64,000 bases of DNA from Euphorbia lathyris (taxonomy: Eukaryota; Streptophyta; Magnoliopsida; Malpighiales; Euphorbiaceae): the NCBI RefSeq assembly GCF_963576675.1, contig NC_088917.1:31154501-31218500 (forward strand), given 5' to 3'. Shown piece after piece: positions 23,740 to 35,223 of this stretch. The translations under genes were made by a program, and so were the position numbers. The notes under the pieces are model-generated. The model was not told the DNA's origin and did not search any database. It saw only the letters and a program-made list of their open reading frames with translations. Position 1 is the stretch's first letter; each line of letters starts with the position of its first letter.

Positions 23740-24116
23740 CTCCAAGCCGGAAATCAGAAACAGGTCCGGGGAAGAAACGAGCCGCTGTCGGAGAAATTTG
23801 GGTTGACCTGCAAGTCTGTTTTGTTTTTAGGAAAAGTTAGTTAGTTTTAGTTTGTTTAATTTAGGAACAACATAGGATAGGAAGGAGTGTTTGATGGTGG
23901 TTGTACGTGTGTGTGTGTGTAAGTTTTGAGAGAAAGGAATTAATGATGGACCTGACAATTTTAACCTGAGATTCTAAGAATAGATATTTGGAAACAGACA
24001 AACTTTGACCCTGTCAACTAACATTTCTCTTTTTTCTAATATTAAGTTTTTCTTTTTTATCTATATCTAGTATTTATAACTTCAAACATAACCTCATATG
24101 TTAACAAATTTGCTTT
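23740..24116 (-). other. Upstream region of the PRK-like gene
   Basis: About 380 bp between the PRK start codon and the target duplication of the MULE. It should hold the promoter and 5' UTR. Only a short GT run near 23913-23921 stands out. No convincing TATA box was seen. Confidence 0.45.
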
Positions 24117-24125
24117 TTATTATTG

Positions 24126-24190
24126 GGTGTTGTTAAACCCAGTCCCAAATTCCCACCCCTAGCCCCGTGAAAGGATTAAAATGCCCTTTT
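24126..24190 (+). repeat. Left terminal inverted repeat of the MULE
   Basis: It aligns with the inverted right end through ACCCAG(T/C)CCCAA, AGCCCCG and GCCCTTT, with a few mismatches and one-base gaps. Confidence 0.75.
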
Positions 24191-24230
24191 ATGGGTTTTG
24201 GGGAGAGAAATTTCTATTATTTTTGCCAAT

Positions 24231-24333
24231 CCGACACGCGGGCGTGTGGCTATCACGCCTCACCGTGTGTCTATCACGCCCGACCACACGGTGAGGCGTG
24301 ATAGCCACATGCCCGCATGTCGGATTGGTAAAA
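24231..24333. repeat. Sub-terminal hairpin of the MULE (left)
   Basis: An imperfect palindrome with arms of about 43 bp: it starts CCAATCCGACACG and ends with the inverted form near CATGTCGGATTGG. The arms contain TATCACGCCTCACCGTGTG and its inverse, the same core as the array at 27339-27572. Confidence 0.85.
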
Positions 24334-24502
24334 AAAATAGCTTTTTAAACCCGTAAATAGGCCGTTAAACCCGTAAATAGGCCGTTAAACCCGTAACTAC
24401 AGAATTGTACTTAAAACCTAAAAATACCATACAATTTAGTCCTAAAATCAGTAAAAATAATATAAGTTAATTAATAAATATTATTAATCACAACATATAA
24501 AA

Positions 24503-27500
24503 CTAATATAATCTAGTCCAAGCCTCCCTCCTTTCAGCGTATAGATTCTCCAAGTGACGAACACTCGGATGATGAAATAAACGCCATTGGGTGGCAATGG
24601 GAGGCACTGGAAACGTATGATGTAAATAAAGACATATGTAGTGATGATAACTCCCCAAATGACAAATCACAATCTCTCGCTCTGGTGGTCTTCCATCGTC
24701 CGAACGCATCGGCAGTATAGTGCAACATCCTAACTGTTGTGTAGTAAAGAGGAATATTACTGCATTCAATACAGATGCAGCAGCATATAAGTCATCCGGA
24801 CTCACCATCCAGTGCGACTCACCACAACCCGCTCCTGCCCATTTAATACGTGTGAGGGCAGCATCAAATCCGTTCCCGTACACTGGCGCATACAGATCAC
24901 GGTTTGCCCACATCTCATTCTCTATGAGCACTCTCATCAGCTTCCACTCCTCTTGGTTATAGGTGATGGCATCGGCTAAAACACGAAATCCACAGTTACC
25001 ATCTGCTACAACATCATGGAATCCAGTAATAAATGGTACGATGAGACCTTGAACCCGATGTAAATGGTGGTAACCGGCGATATCCGCATCAAATCCGACT
25101 GAAAATATTAATATATGAAATTCATCAATAAAAATATATTTACTTTAACTTCAACATATATATTAATAAAATAAAATATACCCGGCATCTGGTTGTTATG
25201 CACAGATGAGGATGAGGAACGGCCTCGACTACGACTACTCCTCGAACCTGATGACCGTGCTCGACCTCGTTGACTGTACTCCTATGCACTCGGATTTCGT
25301 TTCGTTGATGAATTTCCCTTTGGTCTACCCCTAACAGTGCCTTTGACTTCAGGTTCTTTGAAGCCACTTTGTTCCGGGTTTATCTGATCATGAATCATCA
25401 TCGATATGCTACGCACCATTGAAGGATCTAATTTTTCAACCCTTTCCACAAGAGAGTGAAAAAACCGGTGATCCTCAGACCCGTCAGCATATACTGGAGC
25501 AGTAACTGGTATGTCACTCAACCCTTCAAATGCAAGAGATCTCCAAAAAGGATGGATGCGGTCAACACAGACCGATTCATCTGTGTCAATATATGTTTTA
25601 AGCTCACATGCACACGGAATGCCATGAGTCATGGGCAACACGCATCCGCATTCACTTACCACATCCATACTCAATCCGTGCATACGCTTGAGCTCATCAT
25701 TTAGTACAGCCAAGCAGTAATGTGAAATGTGTAAGTCGAGATACGTGAAAGGTGCTCCATAGTGATTCACGGCAGATCTTCTTCTCGAGTCCTCGAGTGA
25801 GTATCTGATTATATACAGTGAAGGATTACAAAACTAATGTATTAAATTTTAAAAGATTAAAGCAAATAACAGAATAAATGTCTTACTTGATCGCCTCGAT
25901 CTGAGCCTCAATGTCCTTGTGCACCTTCGCCCACACTGTATCGAGTGCACCAGTAGATGAATTCAACCACTGTTTCAACTGTGTATGTGAACTCTCCACT
26001 CGACAGGTTGTGGTGTTTCCTAAGTGCAACACATTGTTCGTCCATGCTCGACAAAACTTCTCTTTATGCACTAGCCATGTGGTCTCCACGTACTCTATCA
26101 CACGAGGCCAGTTGGCAGTAGTATTCTTCATAGCTACCACTGCCGCCTCATATTCGGCTACTGTCGGGGCTTCAATTATACGTTTCCATTTGGAATTCTT
26201 AAAAATTTCACCAAACCTCTTCATTCCACACAACTTGCCTACTCTATGCTCCACATCTTTATTAATATGCCATGTGCACAATAAATGATGACTATGAGGA
26301 AATACCTCACGAACCGGTCTCATCAGTCCTAACTCCCGGTCCGTAGCAATGGCTATCGGATGCACATCAGGTTGGAGCAAAAGCTTCAATTTTTGTAACA
26401 CCCATATATAACTTCCCTCAGTTTCATCCTTCATGATTGCATAGGCAATCAAGAAGTTTTTGTTTGAAGGCGTCATTCCAATGATTTCAAAGAATGGCAT
26501 CTTATACTTGTTTGTTTTATATGTTGAATCCATACCAACAAACAAGTAATAAGATCGGAACAGTGTGATCGATGTTAGATGTGCCATAAATAAGTGAGTC
26601 ACAACATTGCTGCCCGACACCGCTTGCGTCCAATGTATGTATTCCTTATCTATAGCAAGCCGATAAAACTGACTGATTACATCCCGACCCTCAAAGCTCT
26701 CAGTCCTAATTTTCTCCCTGTAATTATAGATATGTCTTTGTGTCGGGCAATCCTCCGGATGTTTTTCTTTGATTGCAGCAAAAATAGCACAACGCTTAGC
26801 TTGAGCTGAACTCATTTCACGAACAAGTTTTTTGGAACCCGGGCTTAGTCCGCTCATTTTTCTGTAGCCCTGACAATATACAACCAACTCATGACAGTGT
26901 TGTCCTCTATCTCCAGAAATCCCATTCACCACCCAACCGCCCAATTCAGCGATTTCCATAACCTTTATCTGGAATTTGCAACCACAGTACTTTGTTTTTG
27001 TATTCTTCCGTAGTATAACATCCATATCCTTTTTCCTTTTATAATTCTTAACACCACGAGCACATTTAACCAATATCCACTTTGACTTGCCCCCCGTCTT
27101 GTGCGACGTTGTGGTTAACTCGAACCCGATCCCAATTGCCGTCTGTTTTGCCTAGTTAACAGCTTCATGATATGTTTGAAACGTTTGTTTGGGAAAAAAC
27201 TGCAAACTGTAATCTATGCCGTTTCCGTCAAATTCTTCCCATGAAACCTCCTGTAAATGATAAATAACGAACATTACATTCTAAAACGTGACATTTCTAC
27301 AGCGTTTCAGTGTCTAAACCCGAAAAAACAGCCACAAATATGCTCGAGCGTGTGAGCATCACGCCTCACCATGTGGTGGGGCGTATGAGTATCACGCTCG
27401 ACCATGCGGTGGGGCGTGTGAGCATCACGCCTCACCATGCAGTGGGGCGTATGAACATCATGTCCCACCTCATGGTGGGGCCTGTGGCTATCACGCCCCA

Positions 27501-27691
27501 CCACATGGTGAGGCGTGATACTCATACGCCCCACCACATGGTGAGGCGTGATGCTCACACGCCCGAGTGCCGAACCAGATTTTTTTTAAATCAAATTACA
27601 GAAATCAAAGGAAGTTCAATCGAAAAAATACCTCGACTTCAGACACAGCATCACTTCCGTCTCTTCCCGGTGATAACGGATTGCCTTCCAT
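24503..27691 (-). pseudogene. MULE transposase (MULE domain + SWIM + OTU-like), four exons, two stops
   Basis: Proposed exons: 27691-27632, 27250-25887, 25804-25182 and 25098-24503 (2643 nt, 881 codons, all GT-AG). Exon 2 has a basic, cysteine-containing DNA-binding-like N-terminus (KYCGCKFQIKV) and the MULE transposase domain with D (GMDSTYKTNKYKMP) and D (AIATDREL) and a C-x2-H stretch (LCTWHI). Exon 3 has the SWIM zinc motif CGCVLPMTHGIPCAC. Exon 4 has an OTU-protease-like DGNCGFRVLAD with a later histidine (GSYHHYI). The TAG at 27152-27154 (tryptophan expected) and the TAG at 25282-25284 interrupt it. The splice sites are supported because each junction keeps frame and family wording (IKYSLEDSR). 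The protein would cut and move the element; OTU fusions are known among plant MULE transposases. Confidence 0.87.
27339..27572. repeat. Array of palindromic repeats of about 33 bp near the right end of the MULE
   Basis: About seven copies of a unit such as ATCACGCCTCACCATGTGG followed by TGGGGCGT. Copies run first in one orientation and then inverted, giving one large fold-back inside the first intron of the transposase gene. The core is shared with the left sub-terminal hairpin. Confidence 0.85.
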
Positions 27692-27778
27692 CAAACGTGT
27701 TGTCTTTTATTCGGATCAAAATGTATTTGGGAGACTTTGAGAGAGTTTGGAAGGGTTTGGAATTTTCAGTTTTTGGTT

Positions 27779-27843
27779 AAAGGGCGGTTACGTCTTATTC
27801 CGGGGCTGGAAGTGTGAAATTGGGGCTGGGTATAGTAATCCAC
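27779..27843 (-). repeat. Right terminal inverted repeat of the MULE
   Basis: Inverted, it begins GTGGATTACTATACCCAGCC and aligns with the left end. It is followed at 27844 by the 9-bp duplication TTATTATTT. Confidence 0.75.
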
Positions 27844-27852
27844 TTATTATTT

Positions 27853-28729
27853 GTCTTTATAAAATATCCTATTTACTTTGAGATATCAACCTCCTAACAT
27901 CCAAGTGATAGAATAGGAGAGATTCTAGACAAGTTAAAATCCACAAACTTTAAGTAAGTTGATACAATCAATAGATCATTGTTTAGGGAGTCAATACAAC
28001 AATTTTTAAAAAAAAATTAGAGAGTTTATTAAGTCATTTTAAGCTCGTTCAAATGATAAAACGAAAATAATTTCATGTTCTGATTACCTTCCAACCTTCA
28101 ATGTTATAGCTACCTAATAAGGTGTGAAATTGTGTATCTTCTGTTAATGAAAAAACTCATTTTTCGTTAATTAGACTTGACCAATTAGTAAACGTTAAGC
28201 TCAAGATCGCATTGAATGCTAAATCTATTATCTGCTAATAATCATATGACTAAATTTGTACTTTATCCATATATATGTATAGCTCTCTAATTAAAATATA
28301 TGAGAAATCTAACAGATACACTTCCTCACGCCCAAAACCATCTGAAACGTGAAACAAATATCTATGGTGACCCAACATTGAATATAATGTTTTGATAGCA
28401 TGCATGTATACAAAAATTCAATTCATCTCAAACACTCTTGAGATGGTTTTGGGATGTAATAGGAGTATGTTAGATATATTGTATCTTTTAATTAAAGAAC
28501 TACATGACTCTTTATACATGTGAGTCAATTCTACATGTTCAGGTACATTTTGAGGAGATTTGGACTTTTTTTACTCTCTCTCTCTCCCTCTCCCTCTCTC
28601 TCATATATATATATATATATATAAGCATTTTAACAGTTTTTTTTAAGAAAAACCATGCATTAAATAGAATCAGAATACAAGGTTTGAACAATGAAATCTG
28701 GAGGACTAGTATGTCACTCCATCAGTTCT
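27853..28729. other. AT-rich intergenic DNA
   Basis: No gene seen. The only marked structure is the pyrimidine and AT microsatellite at 28577-28622. Confidence 0.5.
28577..28622. repeat. (CT)n(AT)n microsatellite
   Basis: A run of CTCTCTC/CCCTCT followed by about ten AT units. Confidence 0.9.
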
Positions 28730-29710
28730 GACATAAAATAGGATGCCTTGCAAGTTCATGGGAAACACTATTCGTAGAATGACTAGCAAAAATGATATTA
28801 ACATCATTAAACGAATGAATCAACCTATTACAATCATCAAGAACAATGCCGTAATAAGACCTGAAGGCATGTTGATTAAGATTTAAAACCACCACCTCTG
28901 CATCGGTTTCAACAAGATAACCTTACATATCCTTTTTGTTGAGCCAACTTAGAGCTTCCCGAATGCATATAGCTTCCCCTACACGAGGCAAGTAATCACC
29001 CCGCACAAGTTTGGAAAAAGCTCCATAAAACTTGCGGTTGCAGTCCCGTAGCACCACCCCTAAACCTAGCAGACCTGACCCCGAGATAATAGAGGCATCC
29101 ACATTTAGTTTAAAGCGAGCTGGAGGAGGCCATAACCAGCGAATTGCATCCCGAGCAGACCCCACCCCACCTGGAACAACCTGGGCACCAACATTCATCC
29201 CATTTGATTGAGCATCGTGCCACTCCTTCAACCCAATGCACGCTAGACGAAAACAAACATCTGTAGAATTCCTTCCCTTGATACATTCTTCACTTTTAAC
29301 CTGCGGCTCCGAGGTTGCAAACTCCAACCAAACCTTTTCCACGATTTCACGACACATATGTTCACGAAACCACAGATTCTCAAATCTAAACTTCTTAGTC
29401 CAAATCTTTCTTGTATTTTGTTGTAAGGATAAAAGAAGAGGAAGATAATCAGACGAAATAAGATTAAGAACACGAACCTAAGCTTGAGGAAAGAAACCCA
29501 ACCAAACACTATTTGTCATAGCCATATCCAACCTTTCCTCCACCCAATGATTGCTACCACACCCCCTCTCCCAAGTGAAAGGATGCTCTACAAAACCCAA
29601 ACCCACAAGCTGACAGTCAGAAATTGCTTGTTGGAACCCTCTAAGAAGCCATTGCGGTTGAGGAACATTTCCCCTCTTTTCATCGTTCGAAATGATACCG
29701 TTATAACAGG
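28730..29710 (-). pseudogene. Non-LTR retrotransposon (LINE) fragment: endonuclease end joined to RNase H
   Basis: From about 29710 the minus strand encodes the C-terminal part of a plant L1-type endonuclease (QPQWLLRGFQQAISDC, then HPFTWERG and SSDYLPLLLS). Without any reverse transcriptase it runs into an RNase H domain (FKLNVDASI at 29095-29125, GVVLRDCNRKFYGAF, GEAICIREALSW). A TAA near 28922-28924 interrupts the RNase H, which continues in frame (YLVETDAE, HELARH) to about 28735. The reverse transcriptase was therefore deleted internally. It is a dead remnant, not a host RNase H gene. Confidence 0.8.
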
Positions 29711-30007
29711 TTTTTTTATAACCATGTTAGTAACACACTAAATATCTTAGACATAATTGATATTTGGAATGTCCGATGTGACCGTTAAATAATACTCGAC
29801 CCAGCCTTTTTAAATTTTCTGTAATGAAGGAGTACATTTGATTTTGATTGAAAATGTTAGGGGTAAATTTGTACAATTTCATATGTTACGGGTAAAATCT
29901 GTATTTCTTTGAAAATATTAGAGTCAAATTTGGCCCTTATCCCAGTAAAAATATAAATAATTAAGAAAGTATGTAATTTAGGAGTATCCTAAAATTTCTT
30001 CTCTTCT
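29711..30007. other. Intergenic DNA
   Basis: No gene or recognisable element. Repeated words like GGGTAAA(T)TTTGTA at 29865-29950 suggest an old repeat of unknown type. Confidence 0.4.
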
Positions 30008-31306
30008 TATCAATATACCTCTCCTTTTCTTCAATCTGTGGTGACATTTTAGCAGAAAGCTTGAAATGAGCTGCCAATAGATTCATGTCAAACCTCTCAA
30101 GACTTTCTCAATATACATTTCTTAGCTAAGGTATAACTTTCCAGTTGCTCTGTCCCTCACAATCTCCGTACCTAAGAACTACTTGATTCCAGCCAAATCT
30201 TTCATCTCATATTCACCATTCAACATATTTTTCATCTTACAAACTTAAGAGTGATCTTTGTAAGTAATGAGCATATCATCAACATATAACAACATATAGA
30301 TAAAGGAACCTCCAACCTTCTTTAGATAGACATAACTATCATACTCGAGTAACCCTATGAAAGTATAAAAGAATTAACCCTCGCGTACCATTGCTTTAGT
30401 GACTACTTTAGCCCATACAGAGGTTTATTCAACAAGTATACATGTCTTCATTCCTTCAAGCACAAACCCCCTATGTTGCTGCATATAAATCTACGCCCCC
30501 GGCTCTCCATGCAAGAAAGTTGTCTTAACATCCAGTTGCTCCACCTCCAAGTCATTCATAGCAATATGAGCTAATAAAGAATGATATTCCATGTAGATCT
30601 CTCCATCCATATCTCCATTCAAGAAAGTTGTCTTAACATCCATCTGATGTACTTCAAGATTTCACAAAGCAACAATTGAAAATATCATCCTAATAGACAT
30701 TATCTTGGACATGAGAGAGTATGTGTCAAAGTAGTTAATCCCTTCTTTTTGTCTTTAACCTTTTTATAACCAATATGACCTTATACATATCAATTGTTCC
30801 ATCTGCTTTCATTTTTTGTTTGAAAATCCATCTAGAACTTAGTGGTTTCGTTTCCTGATGGAGGTCCACTAATTTTCACGTATGGTTTAACAAGATGGAG
30901 TTAATTTCACTTCTTATAGCCACTTTCCATAAGGGGCTTTCTGTTGAGCTTATAGTTGTCTTGTAGTTTTGAGGCTCTGCCTCTACCATATAGTTTAAAA
31001 AATCTGGGCCAAATGAATTTTCTACCCTAGCTTTCTTACTCCTTCTAGGCTCAGCCTCTCCCTCAATTTCAACATTAGTTTATTGTTGAGGGTCCTGACT
31101 GTTATCATCAATAATGCATTCTTTGATTCCATGATGGTGTTCTTATGAATCTCAGGATTTTTAGATTCATGAATAAGAAATTTGTATGCATTACTATAAA
31201 GTGCATAGCCAATGAACATACAATCCACCGTATTTGGACATATTTTCGTTCTTTTTGGCAATGGAGCTATTACTTTAGCAAGACACCCCACACTTTCAAG
31301 TAATTA
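30008..31306 (-). mobile_element. Decayed Ty1/copia fragment (integrase C-terminus to RT)
   Basis: The minus strand shows the end of a copia integrase (YLKVWGCLAKV-like start at 31306, then TVDCMFIGYA, NAYKFLIHESKNPEIH). RT remnants follow (MDVKTTFLNG near 30630, a duplicated DVKTTFLHGEPG near 30510, YVDDMLITY near 30265, LSAKMSPQIEEKERY near 30040). There are many stops and no LTRs were found. The MDVKT block appears twice, a small internal duplication. Confidence 0.8.
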
Positions 31307-31370
31307 TAGGAAGTTATACTATGAAGCGCATAGCAAATGAACATACAACCGCTTGATTGGCCCTTTGAAC

Positions 31371-31655
31371 TTGCACAAAATGTAATCAATTGATCACTCG
31401 GTTGCAAAAAAAGTAAGTTAAATGCAGAAGATGTATTGCACGCGTCTTTAAAAAAGTAAAATGACCAAGATCGGGGTATGCGGTTCTAATATTAGAGACA
31501 ACAAGTTTCATAATTGAACAAGTAAATAACTTCATTTTTAATCTATTTTTGAATTATGTAATAACATTTTAAAATGTGTGGAATACATCTTTTGCATTTA
31601 ACGTACTTTTTTTCGACCGAGTGATCAATTGATTACATTTTACACAAATTCATGG
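31371..31655. repeat. Fold-back repeat (MITE-like)
   Basis: The arms 31371-31441 and about 31581-31655 are inverted copies: AATGTAATCAATTGATCACTC on the left against GAGTGATCAATTGATTACATT on the right, plus matching TTAAATGCAGAAGATGTATT / AATACATCTTTTGCATTTAA. The ends and the target duplication were not resolved. Confidence 0.75.
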
Positions 31656-32330
31656 GGCTAACTGAACAAATTATACAAGTTGAGGGGCTATCGGGACACT
31701 TTAAAAGTTGAGGGGGAGTCAAGATTTTCGAACAAGTTCAGAAGGCAAACGATGTATTTAGCCAAAATAGTAATAAATATAGAATAAAAATATAGAATTG
31801 ATAAGTTGTATAATTATAATTAAAATAATCTAAAATAATAATAACTAAAATATAGAAATACAAGCAATTACCAATTAAATTCAAGGTATACATGCGTTTT
31901 TTTAAGTTTGAAAAAGATAACCGAAATTGTTTGAGTTTAGACATTGAAATGCTTTGTTCTTTTGGAAACATAGTTTCAATTTTTTTGGTAATTACTAAAA
32001 CATGCTTGGAAACATTTCCTATCCATTTTGAGACGTTTTTGTTTCCCACATCTCTAAAAACGTTGAAACGCAGCTCGTCGAACGTTTTCGTGCATCATAA
32101 GCTGCAAGAACCAAAGTGCATGAATAGTGGTGTTTTTGGGTACCTTCAACGTGCAAAATTGTTAACCGATGGACTATCTTCTTCTAACAAACCTCTTTCT
32201 AGTGTTGAATTTAACTTTATTATTCCCATAACTTCCCAAATAATGCTCCACTCTTTAAAAAGACACATTTCCACTTTCAATAATTGAACTAATTATTTTA
32301 GGTTAGAAAATAATTTAATGAAAACCTGAA
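31656..32330. other. Unassigned AT-rich DNA
   Basis: It holds a 131-codon ORF on the plus strand (31892-32287) and overlapping antisense frames. Neither has recognisable motifs or a convincing coding context, so no gene is called. Confidence 0.4.
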
Positions 32331-32339
32331 TTAAATTAA

Positions 32340-33594
32340 GGGAAAAGTATAAAAATAAATCTTGTGGTTACGCCCATTTTCGAACAACACATATGTGGTT
32401 TAAAAGTTTACAAATTGGTACCTTGAGGTTCATTCCGTTAGCAAACACAGGCCAAATTGACTAACGGTGTTAAAAATCAAAGGGAAAATAGTTAAGTTGA
32501 TCCTTATATTTAATAATTTTATAAATTAAGCATCCTTATTATCTAACTATCACAGATAAACCCCAAAATAAAAAATAAAAATTCAATAATACCATCTTCT
32601 CCATTACTCCTTAATTTTTTTCTTTCTCTCTCATCTTTTTTAATTTTTCTCTCTCTAAAATCAATTTTCTCTCTCTAAAAGGATAGTTCCAATAATTTCT
32701 TCCTATTAAACAATGATAATAAAGATTCCTATTGAGGCATTATCCACCAAAAGGTTGGGTCTCAAGTTCATATGGAGTTACCTACCCACGAATTTCAAAG
32801 TGCAGCACTGAATCACAAGATAGAAAAAATAAAATAAATGATCTTCCAATAATATGATGTCTCCAACTAACTGTTTCCTTCTCTAGGCAAGATAATTAGC
32901 ACTACAAAAAAGATAGATGTGAAAATGAAAATTCGATGATAAATCCAACCAGCTCCTATATCAAGCTGGGGTCGTTGGGTTGGGTACCCGGCACCTCGCC
33001 CCCTTCCCTCAGTTTAAGGGTCCATACAGATATGATGTCAAAGAAATTCTTAAAGATAATTGATAATTCAGCTCAAAATTATGGATCTTACCTGCAACAG
33101 GTGATTTTGAATAATATCACGAATAATGCTGCAAGATAAAAGGAAGGATCATCAATAGTGTTTCGTTTTACAATTACATGGATAAAGGCCTGTGGATAAT
33201 CAATAGTTGCTTTATTATCATTGTTTAATGGGAAGAAATTATTGGAACTATGATTTTAGAGAGAGAAAATTGATTTTAGAGAGAGAAAAATTAAAAAAGA
33301 TGAGAGAGAAAGAAAAAAATTAAGGAGTAATGGAGAAGATGGTATAATTGAATTTTTATTTTTTATTTTGGGGTTTGTTTGTGATAGTTAGATAATAAGG
33401 ATGCTTAATTTATAAAATTATTAAATATAAGGATCAAATTAACTATTTTCCCTTTGACTTTTAACACCGTTAGTCAATTTGGCATGTGTTTGCTAACGGA
33501 ATGAACCTTAAGGTACCAATTTGAAAACTTTTAAACCACATAGGTGTTGTTCGAAAATGGGCGTAACTACAAGGTTTATTTTGGTACTTTTCCC
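32340..33594. mobile_element. Non-autonomous MULE-type MITE with long inverted repeats
   Basis: The termini GGGAAAAGTA (32340) and TACTTTTCCC (33594) begin inverted arms of about 380 bp (32340-32725 and about 33210-33594). A perfect 9-bp duplication TTAAATTAA flanks it at 32331-32339 and 33595-33603. The middle, about 480 bp, has no coding sequence. Nine-base duplication and long inverted ends fit a Mutator-type MITE. A decayed relative is at 62000-63242. Confidence 0.9.
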
Positions 33595-34610
33595 TTAAAT
33601 TAATTTCGGCAAGACTAACCAAACAAAAACCCATACATTAACTATAAACTTATTAATGAAGATACTAATCCAATCTTTCCATCCATTTATGATAAAAAAA
33701 ACAATAAACTAAAACATAAACGTATAACTAAAGAATTATAGGAAGTCGCTTTTTTTTTTCTTTGTAAAGGCAAGTAAAAGAAGACTATAATATGGGAGTG
33801 ATTGTTTGGTGTTATTCTCTTAACAATTGACTTCTTTTCATATCGGATGCTGATCCTATCCCGTTCAACCTAAACGGGAGAGGTCTTGTTCAATAGATAT
33901 TGGTTCTATGAAGGGCCAAGATTAAAACTTTACCATTATTAGATATTCTTTTTACCGAAAACTTATTTTCTTTTAATCTCCTGTCTTTTAACTATCCTTT
34001 TTTTCCTATGTCTTCTTACTCTATCTGATTCTTTTTTTATTATTATTATCCCTCTTTTTCTTCTCCACTCTCTCTCAATTTCTGTAAATTGAACATGTTA
34101 ATGATAAGGGAATATAAGAACACCAGATTCATTACGAACCAAACATGTACCTTGCCTTATTTTAATTATTTTGTCACTTTGTATTAAGTTAAAATCTAAG
34201 AATTGATCCGGATTAAAAAAATCAAGTACATGAAATCAGACCTACAAAACACCCTACTAACAACTATAGAAAACTGAGAATCATATGACTTATGAACCAA
34301 TTATTTTACCCCTGCCATTGTTCCTAGAGCTAAACCTTGGAGCAATTTTGTCATCCCTCTTATTCAATTCATTTCTTTCTGGAAGAATCGAATTTCATCA
34401 AAACCATCAAGACTGATGATGGAAACTAATGGATTTAGTGAAATAGAGAACGGGAGAAAACTTTGATCATCTTCGCCTCTTATTTTTTTATCAATCAATT
34501 CTCTGATCAACAAAAATTGTGTGATCAATAGAAATTCTGTGAGAGAGATAGAATGGAGAAGAAGAATGATGACAGAAAAAGGAAAGGAGTGGGCTTGATG
34601 GAAAGAAAAA

Positions 34611-35122
34611 TGATACAGATTGAAAGCAATAAATGGAGGTTTTAATCGTAAACCAATAAAGATCTTTTTCTCTAGCTAGACTAGAAGGAGTGAATCCCGA
34701 TAAACAAAGGTATAAACCTTAATCTCAATGAGAAATGATATTTGATTGATAAAAAGTTTTCTTATCCTTACAAAATGAGGGTTTAAATACAACCTCTAAT
34801 TGATCAGTAAAGGACAGGGACTACCCCTATTAGGGTTACAATATGGTTAACAATAAAAGGGTAAGATAGGTGATGCGCCTAGACAACAGGTACAGGGGTG
34901 CAGGTACGGAGCGTCAGAGGTTGTTGGTGAATTCCTTCGGCAGGAAGTAAACTTGAGATCCGCCCAATGTAGTTGTTGGTACGCCTCATGGCGTACGCCT
35001 AGATCCGCCCCGCTCGCGTGTCCAGGGGATCCGCCCTCTTAGATATAACCTCTATGGGAACGCCGAGAGGAGATCCGCCAAGGCGCGTGTTATTATTGAT
35101 CCCAGTTAGGATGTACGCATCA
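34611..35122 (-). repeat. 3' LTR of chromovirus D
   Basis: 512 bp. Read on the minus strand it begins TGATGCGTACATCC directly after the purine tract AAAGAAGGAGAGAA. The pol frame continues into it and stops at 34999. It matches 60023-60533 except for 8 substitutions and one G. Confidence 0.93.
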
Positions 35123-35223
35123 TTCTCTCCTTCTTTAAAAGAATTCGGCACTAGCTTGTCTGTGTTGTTCTCCAAAGGGCCATCTGACTTCCACGGGCTA
35201 AGGTCACGAACATTGAACGCCGG
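34999..35223 (-). pseudogene. Chromovirus D pol, C-terminal tail
   Basis: It continues the integrase C-terminus after element C (joined codon at 55465-55466 plus 35218, giving SPAFNVRDLSPW). It then runs through the polypurine tract into the 3' LTR, ending at the stop at 34999. No chromodomain is recognisable, so a CRM-type C-terminus is possible but unproven. Confidence 0.82.

Larger units (their letters stand above)
24126..27843 (-). mobile_element. Mutator-like element (MULE) with OTU-domain transposase
   Basis: The 3.7-kb element is bounded by about 60-bp imperfect inverted ends (ACCCAGTCCCAAATTC left, TACCCAGCCCCAATTTC right when inverted). A 9-bp flanking duplication (TTATTATTG at 24117-24125, TTATTATTT at 27844-27852) matches at 8 of 9 bases. 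Nine-base duplications are diagnostic of Mutator-like transposons. It carries one spliced minus-strand transposase gene and palindromic repeats near each end. Two in-frame stops make this copy non-autonomous unless they are suppressed. Confidence 0.88.

Noticed and set aside
27307..27780. ORFs with repeated ITPHHVVGR
   Set aside because: Translation of the palindromic repeats in the first intron of the MULE transposase; no independent gene.
28923..29357. Host RNase H gene
   Set aside because: Upstream frame encodes LINE endonuclease sequence and the RNase H is interrupted by a stop; a LINE remnant.
31892..32287. 131-codon plus-strand ORF
   Set aside because: No motif, AT-rich region, overlapping ORF on the other strand of similar quality; could be part of an old repeat.
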